This document shows positions 45,492-55,097 of a DNA stretch of 64,000 bases, in pieces. How positions within the stretch are numbered: the first letter of the stretch is position 1; the number at the start of each line of letters is the position of its first letter. The notes below the pieces were generated by a model. That model worked only from the letters and a program-made list of their open reading frames with translations. It was not told the origin of the DNA and did not search any database. Source of the stretch: Aquimarina sp. TRL1 (GTDB lineage: Bacteria > Bacteroidota > Bacteroidia > Flavobacteriales > Flavobacteriaceae); contig NZ_CP053590.1 of assembly GCF_013365535.1 (NCBI RefSeq), positions 2,718,501 to 2,782,500 on the forward strand. Reading direction: 5' to 3'. Position numbers and translations under genes: made by a program.

Positions 45492-48437
45492 ATGGAAAAA
45501 TTGAAGATTATATTATTGATCTTTATATGCGCTTTGACAAGTAGCATGGTCGCCCAGAGAAAAATAATAAAAGGTACTGTCCATGATGAATCGGGGATGC
45601 CTATCGTGGGAGCTTCTGTTTTAATTAAAGGAACAAATACAGGAGCTTCTTCGGACTTTGATGGAAATTTTACAATTGAATCAGAGGAGAAAGATATATT
45701 ACTTATATCGTATTTGGGGTTTGTCACACAAGAAGTGCTGGTAGGGGATCAAAAAGAAATAAATATCTTATTAAAGGAAGATGTCAGTAGTTTGGATGAG
45801 ATTATTGTGGTGGCTTATGGAACCCAAAAAAAAGCAACTATAACCTCATCAATTGTCAACATTAAATCAGAAGAATTAAAAGATGTTACAACTCCGGATG
45901 TCACTACGATGTTACAAGGGAAAGTTGCGGGAGTTCGCTTGGGAGCATCTAGTGGTAGCCCGGGTTCTGTTCCGAATATATTAATACGAGGATCTTCTTC
46001 TTTAGGGGGGAGAGTTACTCCTTTGTGGGTTGTTGATGGAGTGATACAACATGAAGTTCCTATTGTTAACCCAAATGATGTACAATCTATATCTGTATTA
46101 AAAGATGCTTCTGCAACCTCTTTATACGGATCTCGAGGAGCTAATGGAGTTATTATAGTCACTACAAAAAGAGGAAATTTAAAAGCTTCAGAAATCACAG
46201 TAAGTTCTAAAGTGTCTATTAACCGTTTTAATACTGGAAATTTTGAAGTAATGAATTCCCAGCAGTTATATGACCTTCATACACAGTTCGAAAATGAACA
46301 ATCCTGGTTTGGTCCGGAATTATTAGAAAGAGATTATAATTGGTTAGAAAATGGAACAAGAGATGGTTTTGTCAGGGATGTAAACCTGTCTTTTACTTCT
46401 GGAACAGAAAAATTAAACCTGTATATTAATGGGGGATATTATAATGAAACAGGGACATTAAGAGGGAATGAGTTAGATCGGTATACCTATCGAATGAACC
46501 TGGATTATGATATTACTAAACGTCTGAAGTTGAGTCCTAAATTATCATTTAGTTTTGATGATAGAGGAAGAGTAACAGAAGCACCTTTATACCAGTTATA
46601 CCTGAACTTACCCTGGGATAGTCCATACGATGCCGATGGAAATGCGATCAATGCGAAAGATGATTCAGATTGGTTAGGAAGAGATGAATTGAACTATCAG
46701 TATGATCAACAATGGAACTATTCTTCCGATAATGTTTTTAATTTAAGCTCTAATTTTGATTTTGAATTTCAGGTTTTACCAGATCTTATATTTAGGTCTG
46801 TAAATAACTTTACCTATTATCGGAAAAAGGAAAAAAAATATACAGATCCAAGATCCATCGACGGACTGGCTACAAAAGGAAGTATTGAGGATGAAATAAA
46901 AGAGCGTTTTACGAGATTGACAACGCAAACATTAAAATACTCCAAAGGGTTTGGAGAACACTTTATGTCTGTTTTAGGAGGATATGAGTACAATGATTAT
47001 GAATATGAGCAGTTAAAAGTGTCTGGAAATGGAATCATTGCTGGAACAGAAATTTTAAATGTAGCTAGTGAAGCAGGAGATATTAGTGGATTCAAGAATG
47101 ATTATGCACTGCAATCGTTTTTCCTTGCTACGGATTATTCATACGGCAGTCGGTATTTTGCCAAGGCTTCTGTACGAAGAGATGGGGCGTCTAATTTTGG
47201 ATTAAATAATCAGTATGGTAATTTCTTTGCCCTGGGAGCAGGATGGAACGTACATAATGAAGCGTTTTTTACAAGTAATTCTGTTAATGAGTTAAAATTA
47301 CGTGTAAGCTACGGGTCGGTAGGAAACAGACCTTCTGAATTATATCCATATCAGGGAACATATCGATTGGATACACAATATATAGGAACTCCGGGAGCGA
47401 TTTTAAAACAATTAGGGAATCCAGATTTAAGCTGGGAAAAATCGTATGAAGCAAATATTGCCATTGATGCAAGATTTTTGAATAGAATAAATGCGACTTT
47501 TGAGTATTATAATAAGGATACATCGGATCTTTTATACTTTGTCGATTTACCAGATGTTACCGGTTACAAAGGTTTCTGGGAGAATGTAGGAGGATTAACT
47601 AATACAGGGTTTGAGGCTGCTGTATCAGTAGATATATTGCAAACGAAAGACCTGGAGTGGAATGTAGGGTTTAATATCGGGGTCAATAGAAATGAAATAA
47701 CAGAGCTGTTTGATGGTCAAACAGAAATCCCACGAAGTGGAGGTAAGATTTTTAAAATCGGGGAAGACTCTAATTCATGGTATATCAGAAAATGGTTAGG
47801 AGTTGATCCAGCTACAGGAAGCCCTCTCTGGGAAGTAGTTGATCCAGATACAGGAGAACGAACAGAAACGACTAATTGGAATGAGGCTACTCTGCAAATA
47901 ATTGGAACCTCTTCTCCTGATTTTATCGGTGGATTTGATACAAGAGTACGTTATAAAAATCTATCGCTTTCTTCCAATTTTAATTTTACTAAAGGGGGGA
48001 CTCTATATAATAGCGCTCGAGAATTATTTGATTCCGATGGTTTATACCCCACGTTTAACCAGCAGGTACTGGCGGATGATTGGAACCGATGGGAAAAGCC
48101 AGGAGATATAGCGACACATCCTCAGGTGGTTGAAGGAGGGAATAATAATTCTAACAAACGATCATCACGTTATTTGGAAGACGCAAGCTACTTGCGTATG
48201 ACCAATGTTACCTTATCGTATACATTACCCAAAGTGGTTTTAAAGAAGTTAGGTCTTAGTAACTTTAATATTTACTTGTCAGGAGATAACTTATTGACAT
48301 TTACAGATTTTAGTGGTGTTGACCCCGCAGTAACAGGGAATCCAAATGATAGAAGTAACATAGGGTTATCAGGAACCCCGGGAATAACCTATCCGATACC
48401 AAAACGCTATGCATTAGGTGTTAATGTATCATTTTAA
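45492..48437 (+). CDS. SusC-like TonB-dependent outer-membrane importer
   Basis: 981 residues. A signal peptide (ending SMVAQR), a CarboxypepD_reg-like domain (about 22-100; GTVHDESGMPIVGASVLIKG) and the SusC plug with the hallmark SISVLKDASATSLYGSRGANGVI (split by hallmark near residues 195-220). The barrel ends in YALGVNVSF. Partners with the SusD protein encoded 22 nt downstream to import oligosaccharides across the outer membrane. Gene order and family are textbook for a polysaccharide utilization locus. Confidence 0.95.
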   Translation: MEKLKIILLIFICALTSSMVAQRKIIKGTVHDESGMPIVGASVLIKGTNTGASSDFDGNFTIESEEKDILLISYLGFVTQEVLVGDQKEINILLKEDVSSLDEIIVVAYGTQKKATITSSIVNIKSEELKDVTTPDVTTMLQGKVAGVRLGASSGSPGSVPNILIRGSSSLGGRVTPLWVVDGVIQHEVPIVNPNDVQSISVLKDASATSLYGSRGANGVIIVTTKRGNLKASEITVSSKVSINRFNTGNFEVMNSQQLYDLHTQFENEQSWFGPELLERDYNWLENGTRDGFVRDVNLSFTSGTEKLNLYINGGYYNETGTLRGNELDRYTYRMNLDYDITKRLKLSPKLSFSFDDRGRVTEAPLYQLYLNLPWDSPYDADGNAINAKDDSDWLGRDELNYQYDQQWNYSSDNVFNLSSNFDFEFQVLPDLIFRSVNNFTYYRKKEKKYTDPRSIDGLATKGSIEDEIKERFTRLTTQTLKYSKGFGEHFMSVLGGYEYNDYEYEQLKVSGNGIIAGTEILNVASEAGDISGFKNDYALQSFFLATDYSYGSRYFAKASVRRDGASNFGLNNQYGNFFALGAGWNVHNEAFFTSNSVNELKLRVSYGSVGNRPSELYPYQGTYRLDTQYIGTPGAILKQLGNPDLSWEKSYEANIAIDARFLNRINATFEYYNKDTSDLLYFVDLPDVTGYKGFWENVGGLTNTGFEAAVSVDILQTKDLEWNVGFNIGVNRNEITELFDGQTEIPRSGGKIFKIGEDSNSWYIRKWLGVDPATGSPLWEVVDPDTGERTETTNWNEATLQIIGTSSPDFIGGFDTRVRYKNLSLSSNFNFTKGGTLYNSARELFDSDGLYPTFNQQVLADDWNRWEKPGDIATHPQVVEGGNNNSNKRSSRYLEDASYLRMTNVTLSYTLPKVVLKKLGLSNFNIYLSGDNLLTFTDFSGVDPAVTGNPNDRSNIGLSGTPGITYPIPKRYALGVNVSF

Positions 48438-48459
48438 AAACATTCAAAAACCAATTAGT

Positions 48460-50115
48460 ATGAAAAAATTAATAGTACTGCTGCCAGTTATAGCATGTAT
48501 ATTGTATTCCTGTGATTTGGAAAGAAATCCATATGATCAGATTTCAGAAGATGAGTTGTTTTCTGATCCTGAATCAGTAAAAACAGCGACTATAGGTAAC
48601 TATGCTTTGTTAAAAGGAGATGTAGGTTATGATGGTTGGGTAGATGATTTACATCGAATATCAGAATATGCAGGAGATAATGTGAGCTTAAGTGGGGGGA
48701 CAACAGATCATTTGTTTTTCCTTTATAATTACCAATCGATAACAACAAATTTAAGGGTTGAACGATTTTGGAGAAATTCGTATAAGATCGTTGTAGGATG
48801 TAATATTATTATAGAAAAAATCAAGGAAGGAGCTTCCGAAGAAACAGATCAGTTATTAGGAGAAAATTATTACTTACGCGCATTGACATATTTCCAAATG
48901 GGAAATGTATTTGGGAGACCGTATAATCAGGGAGCCTCTAACTTGTCAATTCCATTAAAACTAACTTCAGATACTGAAGATCGTCCAGATAGACATACTA
49001 TAGAAGAAGTGTATAAACAGGTAATTAAGGATTTAGAAAAAGCTGCATCATTAATGACAGAAAACAAAGGAGCCTCTTTTGCTTCCAAAGAAGCAGCCTA
49101 TGCCTTGTTATCCAGAGTGTATTTATACAAAGAAGATCATGAAAAAACAGAGGAGTATGCCAATAAGGTTATAGAATCAGGAGAATATTCTCTACTGTCT
49201 AAAGATCAGTTTTCTAAAATGAATACCTTAACTCCAGAACAAAATGCAGAAGCAATTTTTGCTGTAACATTAAGCTCGGCTTCTGATCTCCTGGGAGGAG
49301 GTGATGATTGGTATACGATAGGATCTTTTTATGCCAATGTGCAAGGAAAAGGGTGGGGAGAAATGTATGCTTCAAGAACATATCTGGATTTAATTAATAA
49401 AAACCCGGATGATGCTCGGAAATCATTTATTGATCCACAATTCGAAGAAGATGAAAATGGAGAGAAAATTCCAGCGGTATATTGGGTCAATGATGCATAT
49501 GCATATGAATTCAGACGTACAAGTGAAAGTGGAGGTGTTATTAGCTTTGAAGAAGAAGGAACTACCTATACGGTAATGTCAGAGGAGATAGATGGAAAAA
49601 CAAATTACTATTTCAACGGACCAAATGGGAAACAAGATGTGACCAAAGGATATGATATGAAAAAGAGAAATGGACATCCTAAATTTTATATTCTCAAAGC
49701 TTCATTACAGGAGAATGATATTCATATGTGGTCTCCTATGGTATCCCGTTTATCAGAAATGTATCTCAATTTGGCAGAATCTCAAGCTAAAAGAGGCATG
49801 GATCAATTAGCGTTAGATAATATAAATATTATTAGAGAAAGAGCAGGAATCCCAATATATTCATTAACCGATATTCCTACAGGAAAAACAGTATTGGATA
49901 TTGTTTTGGAAGAGCGTAGGTTAGAGTTAGCATATGAAGGGCATCGACGATATGATGTATATCGAAATGGTCGAACCATGGATAGGAAATATCCAGGAAC
50001 TCACCTGAATGGTACGAATGCCTTTTTAGAGATTCCGGCGATACACCCCAGAGTAGTGGAGTTTATCCCGGAACAGCAAATTATTTTGCAACCTTCTCTT
50101 ATTCAGAATGATTGA
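48460..50115 (+). CDS. SusD-like surface lipoprotein
   Basis: I choose the ATG at 48460 (551 residues), since it gives a lipoprotein signal (MKKLIVLLPVIACILYSC); an open frame begins earlier inside susC. SusD marks are YDQISEDELFSDPESV, YYLRALTYFQMGNVFG and the TPR-helical core, with LEERRLELAYEGHRRYDVYRNGR near the C-terminus. It caps the SusC barrel and binds glycan at the cell surface. A strong hairpin follows its stop. Confidence 0.95.
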   Translation: MKKLIVLLPVIACILYSCDLERNPYDQISEDELFSDPESVKTATIGNYALLKGDVGYDGWVDDLHRISEYAGDNVSLSGGTTDHLFFLYNYQSITTNLRVERFWRNSYKIVVGCNIIIEKIKEGASEETDQLLGENYYLRALTYFQMGNVFGRPYNQGASNLSIPLKLTSDTEDRPDRHTIEEVYKQVIKDLEKAASLMTENKGASFASKEAAYALLSRVYLYKEDHEKTEEYANKVIESGEYSLLSKDQFSKMNTLTPEQNAEAIFAVTLSSASDLLGGGDDWYTIGSFYANVQGKGWGEMYASRTYLDLINKNPDDARKSFIDPQFEEDENGEKIPAVYWVNDAYAYEFRRTSESGGVISFEEEGTTYTVMSEEIDGKTNYYFNGPNGKQDVTKGYDMKKRNGHPKFYILKASLQENDIHMWSPMVSRLSEMYLNLAESQAKRGMDQLALDNINIIRERAGIPIYSLTDIPTGKTVLDIVLEERRLELAYEGHRRYDVYRNGRTMDRKYPGTHLNGTNAFLEIPAIHPRVVEFIPEQQIILQPSLIQND

Positions 50116-50122
50116 TTAGGTT

Positions 50123-50152
50123 CCATAAGGGGTTCATTAGAACTCCTTATGG
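50123..50152 (+). other. Hairpin between susD and the FG-GAP gene
   Basis: CCATAAGGGGTTC (50123-50135) pairs with GAACTCCTTATGG (50140-50152): 13 pairs, one of them G-U, with a 4-nt loop. AT-rich sequence but no clean T-run follows. It probably tunes the amount of downstream mRNA or protects the susCD 3' end. Confidence 0.7.
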
Positions 50153-50182
50153 ATTATATTTAATATACTAAAAAGAGCTTTT

Positions 50183-53100
50183 ATGTATAAATGGAGTATC
50201 GTATTTGTCTGTGTTTTTTTATGTGCATGTCAGGATTCCGTCGATTCCTTACCAGTTGATAAATTATTTACCAGGATTCCGGCAAGTATTACAGGAGTAA
50301 CCTTTGAAAATAAAATAATGGAATCCGAAAAATTACATTATTATAAGTACTTATATATCTATATAGGAGGAGGAGTTGCTGCTGCTGATTTTAATAATGA
50401 TGGTTTGGAAGATCTCTTCTTTACATCCAATATTTATCATAACAAGCTTTTTTTAAACAAAGGGAATTTTCAGTTTGAGGATATTACAATTCAGGCAGGG
50501 ATTAAAAAACGAGCAGGGTTTGATGCCGGGGTTTCTGTTGCCGATATTAATAATGATGGTTTTCTGGATATTTATATCAATCGAGCAGGCTGGTATAAAG
50601 GGGATCAAAAACTGGCTAATATGTTATATATTAATAATGGAGATCTCACGTTTACAGAACAAGCTGCCAAGCATGGTTTGGCAGATACCAACCGTTCAAT
50701 AGCATCTACATTTTTTGATTATGATAAAGATGGCGATTTAGATGTATATATCACAAATGCTCCTGCGGATTTTGAATTATCAGATAAAATAGCAGATATC
50801 AAACGAGTACAACAACACCCCAAAACGCATTCGTATAAAAGCAGTGATAAATTATATGCGAATGATGGGAGTGGAAATTTCACAGATGTATCAATAGAAG
50901 CAGGAATAATGCCTGATTTAGGTTTTGGCTTGAATGCCCAGGTAGGAGATCTTAACAATGATGGGTGGTTGGATATTTATGTGTCTAATGATTTTATAGG
51001 ACCAGATTTTGCCTATATAAACAATAAAAACGGAACTTTTTCTGAGCAAAGAAACACACTGTTCAAACATATCTCATACTATAGTATGGGGAGCGATATC
51101 GGAGATATTAATAATGATGGGTTGTCGGATTTAATGGTGTTAGATATGAGTCCTGAAGACCATATACGCTCAAAAACCACGATGGCGATGATGTCTGCTG
51201 ATCGATTCAATAAGATGGTAGAAGAAGATCACCATCACCAATATATGCATAATGTAATGCAGTTAAACAATGGAGCGAAAGGATTTAGTGAAATTGGATA
51301 CTTATCCGGATTGGCACAGACCGATTGGAGTTGGTCAATACTTTTTGCAGATTTTGATTTGGATGGATTGAATGATGTATATGTTACCAATGGTATTTAT
51401 AGGGATGTAGTGGATAGAGATGTTAATGATGAGATCAATGCATTGATCGATAAGAACAAGACAAGCTTGCAAGAGCAGGATTTTTATGAGTTTACTCAGA
51501 AATTACCACAACAAAAACTGACGAACTATCTGTTTAAAAATAACGGCAATCTCACCTTTGATAATATGACTTCCAGGTGGTCTGATGAAGCTGCCACCTT
51601 TTCTAATGGTGCAGTTTATGTAGATTTAGATAATGATGGTGATTTGGATATCGTAACAAATAACCTGGATGAGCATGCAACAATATTAAGGAATAATGCA
51701 AGAGACATTAGTAAGAATAATTTTTTGCAAATAGATTTTTCCGGATCAAAGAAAAACCTGTTTGGAGTTGGAACTATGGTAAAATTGTATTTGAAGAATG
51801 GTGCTGTTTTGAAACGTACTTTAATAAACTCCAGAGGGTATTTATCTTCTTTGCCAAGTGTACTGCATATAGGTTTGGGAGAAGAAACTTTAATACCCAA
51901 ATTAGAGGTGGTGTGGGCAGATGGAAATTCTCAAATATTAACGGATATAGGAGTAAATCAGAAAATACATCTCAATTATACAGAAAGTAGTACTGGTAAT
52001 GAAAAAAAGAAGTTAGTAGCATCAGACTTTATTTTTGCAGAAGAAACCTTTGATTTGGAGCATAAAGACACTGTTTACAATGACTTTGATAAACAGCTAT
52101 TATTACCACATAAATTATCACAGACAGGTCCTGCAATTGCCAAAACAGATATCAATAATGATGGTTTGGAGGATGTTTTTATAGGAGGAGGACACCGGCA
52201 AGAATCACAATTAATGATCGCTAGAGAAGATGGAAGCTATATAAAAGCAACGGTACCGGATTTTATAAAAGACCAGGCATATGAAGATGTCAGCGCCTGT
52301 TTTTTTGATGCAGATAATGATGGAGACCAAGACCTGTATGTGGTTAGCGGGAGTTATGAATTTAGATCTGATGATCCATTATTAGAAGATCGCTTATACA
52401 TAAATGATGGAGGAATCAATTTTAGACGATCTTCTGATAAGTTGCCATTGATACGAATTGCAGGAGGGGTTGTAAAAGCTTCGGATTATGATCAGGATGG
52501 AGATGAAGACTTGTTTATAGGAGGACGTGTTGTCCCGGGAAAATATCCATACGCACCAGAAAGTTATCTGTTAATCAATGAAGAAGGAAGATTCGTGGAT
52601 AAGACAAAAGAATTAGCAGCGGATATTTCAGAAATAGGAATGATTACCAGTGCAGTTTGGGAGGACATTGATAATGATAATGATATAGATTTAATCGTGA
52701 CAGGAGAATGGATGGGGATTGAAGTGTTTGTTAATAAAGAAGGTACGTTGTCTAAGGACATGAAATACGATAAGCTATCATCTGCTACTGGCTGGTGGAA
52801 TAAGATAGTAATGGCAGATATAGATAAGGATGGAGACCTGGATATCATTGCAGGGAATTTAGGGTTGAATTATAAACATAAAGCCTCGGAGAAAAAACCA
52901 TTTCATATTTATACTCATGATTTTGATAATAATGGAACAGAAGATATTGTTCTGGCAAAAAATTATAAATCGAAGCAAGTTCCTGCAAGAGGTAAAAATT
53001 GTACAGCTCAACAAATGCCGTACTTAAAAGAAAGAGTCAAAACATATAAAGAATTTGCATCGAGCAATCTCCAGGAACTGTTAGGGGATAGTTTTGAAGC

Positions 53101-53494
53101 AGCAATCCATTACCAGGTAACAGAGCTCAGATCAGGGGTTTTTATAAATAATAGCGATAGTTTTGAATTTACCCCATTCCCAATAGAAGCCCAAATGAGC
53201 CCTGTTACTGCTATCATTTACGAAGATATTGATCACGATTCGGTTCGTGACTTAATTATGGGAGGAAATAATTATCATACCGAGGTAGAAACAACACGTT
53301 TGGATGCAGGAATAGGTGTTTTTCTTAAAGGAGTTTCCGATGGAAAGTTTGCGTTTCAAAAAAATAGAGAAACAGGACTTTATACTTCAGGAGATGTTAA
53401 AGATATGCTCTTGATTACGCATAAGAATAAAAAGAAACTGCTTGTCGCGAATAACAACAGCAAATTTCAATTGTATAACATAAAAGATAAATAG
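50183..53494 (+). CDS. FG-GAP/VCBS-repeat lipoprotein with ASPIC/UnbV-type domain
   Basis: 1103 residues with a lipobox (FVCVFLCAC). Many Ca-binding-type repeats of the FG-GAP/VCBS kind follow: AAADFNNDGLEDLFF, VADINNDGFLDIYI, DYDKDGDLDVYI, VGDLNNDGWLDIYV, AKTDINNDGLEDVFI, ASDYDQDGDEDLFI and ADIDKDGDLDIIA. The region near 530-610 (ISKNNFLQIDFSGSKKNLFGVG, then LHIGLGEE) is the ASPIC/UnbV segment. The fold is an integrin-alpha-like propeller pair on the cell surface. Proteins of this type often sit downstream of SusCD pairs, as here; a glycan or protein binding role is likely, no enzyme residues are apparent. Confidence 0.9.
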   Translation: MYKWSIVFVCVFLCACQDSVDSLPVDKLFTRIPASITGVTFENKIMESEKLHYYKYLYIYIGGGVAAADFNNDGLEDLFFTSNIYHNKLFLNKGNFQFEDITIQAGIKKRAGFDAGVSVADINNDGFLDIYINRAGWYKGDQKLANMLYINNGDLTFTEQAAKHGLADTNRSIASTFFDYDKDGDLDVYITNAPADFELSDKIADIKRVQQHPKTHSYKSSDKLYANDGSGNFTDVSIEAGIMPDLGFGLNAQVGDLNNDGWLDIYVSNDFIGPDFAYINNKNGTFSEQRNTLFKHISYYSMGSDIGDINNDGLSDLMVLDMSPEDHIRSKTTMAMMSADRFNKMVEEDHHHQYMHNVMQLNNGAKGFSEIGYLSGLAQTDWSWSILFADFDLDGLNDVYVTNGIYRDVVDRDVNDEINALIDKNKTSLQEQDFYEFTQKLPQQKLTNYLFKNNGNLTFDNMTSRWSDEAATFSNGAVYVDLDNDGDLDIVTNNLDEHATILRNNARDISKNNFLQIDFSGSKKNLFGVGTMVKLYLKNGAVLKRTLINSRGYLSSLPSVLHIGLGEETLIPKLEVVWADGNSQILTDIGVNQKIHLNYTESSTGNEKKKLVASDFIFAEETFDLEHKDTVYNDFDKQLLLPHKLSQTGPAIAKTDINNDGLEDVFIGGGHRQESQLMIAREDGSYIKATVPDFIKDQAYEDVSACFFDADNDGDQDLYVVSGSYEFRSDDPLLEDRLYINDGGINFRRSSDKLPLIRIAGGVVKASDYDQDGDEDLFIGGRVVPGKYPYAPESYLLINEEGRFVDKTKELAADISEIGMITSAVWEDIDNDNDIDLIVTGEWMGIEVFVNKEGTLSKDMKYDKLSSATGWWNKIVMADIDKDGDLDIIAGNLGLNYKHKASEKKPFHIYTHDFDNNGTEDIVLAKNYKSKQVPARGKNCTAQQMPYLKERVKTYKEFASSNLQELLGDSFEAAIHYQVTELRSGVFINNSDSFEFTPFPIEAQMSPVTAIIYEDIDHDSVRDLIMGGNNYHTEVETTRLDAGIGVFLKGVSDGKFAFQKNRETGLYTSGDVKDMLLITHKNKKKLLVANNNSKFQLYNIKDK

Positions 53495-53663
53495 TATTAA
53501 AAACAAATTCTAGGAATTTGAAAAAATAAAAATTAGAAACTTTTAAAAAAGAACCTTTTTCGGTAATTGTTTTGAGATATTGTTGGATTGTTACCTCATC
53601 TGCTGAAAAAAATAAAAGTTTCGCAAGAGCCTAAAGCCAATAAATGGCTTTAGGCTTCAAATG
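53495..53663 (+). other. Post-operon region with a 12-bp perfect hairpin (53628-53656)
   Basis: AGCCTAAAGCCA (53628-53639) and TGGCTTTAGGCT (53645-53656) form a perfect 12-bp stem with a five-base loop. It stands just before the terminator of the glycan operon and may stabilise the 3' end. Confidence 0.75.
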
Positions 53664-53690
53664 AGACACCATAACGGTGTCTTTTTATTT
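53664..53690 (+). terminator. Rho-independent terminator of the glycan operon
   Basis: AGACACC (53664-53670) and GGTGTCT (53676-53682) with a five-base loop, followed by TTTTATTT. The second of two tandem hairpins. Confidence 0.85.
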
Positions 53691-54141
53691 AATACATGCT
53701 GGAAAATAGCCAACATTATATGTGGTTATGCCGTATGTAATTTGATTTTAACCCTTTGAAATATAGTGAAATATTATTTTTTTAGGATTATGTATAGTTT
53801 AGAGGTCTTAAAAGTAAGGATACATTTTTTTAAGTAAAGACTAACCAACAAGTATAATCTCGGGGACTAACATCTTTAGATATGTTTTTCTCGAATGGCA
53901 CTTTGTCGTATTAAAATAGTGTATCAAAGCCCCGAAATGACCTGTTCTTTTAGTTCAATAGTACTGCCAAAACAAAAAGGATAACCATACTGTATGATTT
54001 TTTACAAAACAAATAGCTGATACAGAAGAGTATCACTATTGAATAATTACAACATGAAACCCAGTAATAGACCAATTATTTGATCTGTCTGGGAATTTTC
54101 TACTATTATTTTTTATCAAACCACACTCAAATTTAAAACCT
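53691..54141. other. Upstream region of the tail-collar gene
   Basis: 451 nt without a gene. TCGGGG (53860-53865) and CCCCGA (53930-53935) enclose CTCGAATGGCACTTTGTCG (53890-53908), which resembles the motif upstream of the glycan operon. A structured leader or operator is possible. Confidence 0.45.
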
Positions 54142-55008
54142 ATGAAAACAAAACTACTATTCATTGTAGCTGTATTATTTACAGCTGTACTATTTGCTCA
54201 AAATACAGGGATTGCTGTTCAGGGAATTGCTAGAGATGCTAGTAAAACAGCCTTAGGAAACAAAAATTTAAATTTTGTTTTTGATATTCAAATCTCGAAT
54301 GGGACCTCTAAGTATAAAGAAACACAAAACCTGACGACGGATGCTTTTGGTGTATTTTCTCATGTGATTGGAACCGGAACCCCTCAGGGAACAACTTTTA
54401 GTGAGGTTGATTTTAGCACAGAACATCTAAAGCTCGTTATTAGTTTAGATGGGACAGTAATTTCAGATCAACCTTTTCACTATGCTCCGTATGCATACCA
54501 TGCAAACAATGGGGCTCCAACAGGAGCTATTATGCCTTATCTCGGTGCAACAGCACCTCCTGGGTGGTTGTTATGTAATGGAACAGCAATACCTAATCCT
54601 TCTACTTCAGGAGCTGCTTTGGTTGCTCTCATAGGGAATAACACACCTAATTTACAAGGAATGTTTTTAAGAGGAACAGGTACCAGTCCTGTTAATGGAC
54701 AAAGTGGACCGGGATTAAAAGCTACTCAATCTGATACATTCAAATCTCATAATCATTATGTAAACTTAACTACTAGTAGTAATGGAAGTCATTCACATGG
54801 ATATGATGATTATGCGCATTCAGATTCAGTTGCAGATCACTCTGATCATGGTACAGGTAGCGGAGATGATAATGGAAACAAAAGAACGTCTCGAACAACT
54901 GCGAGTGCCGGTAATCACACTCATACCGTGAAAGGAAATAGCAATACTACAGGTGGAGCGGAAACACGTCCGGTAAACTATGGAGTAAATTATATCATAA
55001 AATTATAA
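54142..55008 (+). CDS. Secreted phage-tail-collar-domain protein with HxH-rich tip
   Basis: 288 residues. It has a signal peptide (MKTKLLFIVAVLFTAVLFAQ) and a beta domain (about 20-125; GIAVQGIARDASKTALGNKNL). A tail-collar domain (PF07484; GAIMPYLGATAPPGWLLCNG, near residue 130) and a C-terminal tip with nine histidines in about 75 residues (SHNHY, GSHSHGY, DHSDHG, GNHTHTV) follow, ending VNYGVNYIIKL. The tip resembles phage tail-fibre tips in which His-x-His pairs bind metal, and microcystin-dependent-protein-like collar proteins. No other phage genes are near, and the signal peptide means Sec export. It probably forms a complex with the giant protein encoded 90 nt downstream. No T9SS tail. 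Confidence 0.85.
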   Translation: MKTKLLFIVAVLFTAVLFAQNTGIAVQGIARDASKTALGNKNLNFVFDIQISNGTSKYKETQNLTTDAFGVFSHVIGTGTPQGTTFSEVDFSTEHLKLVISLDGTVISDQPFHYAPYAYHANNGAPTGAIMPYLGATAPPGWLLCNGTAIPNPSTSGAALVALIGNNTPNLQGMFLRGTGTSPVNGQSGPGLKATQSDTFKSHNHYVNLTTSSNGSHSHGYDDYAHSDSVADHSDHGTGSGDDNGNKRTSRTTASAGNHTHTVKGNSNTTGGAETRPVNYGVNYIIKL

Positions 55009-55097
55009 AAGTACTTTTTGAGACCATCAAGTAAATAGTAGTACTAAGTAGCTTATGTACGACTATTAGTAGATGGTGTTCTATTATACAAAAACAG

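Noticed and set aside
54142..55008. Prophage or contractile-injection remnant
   Set aside because: Only one tail-collar gene is present, with a signal peptide and no integrase, capsid, baseplate or lysis genes; the neighbours are T9SS and glycan-locus genes.
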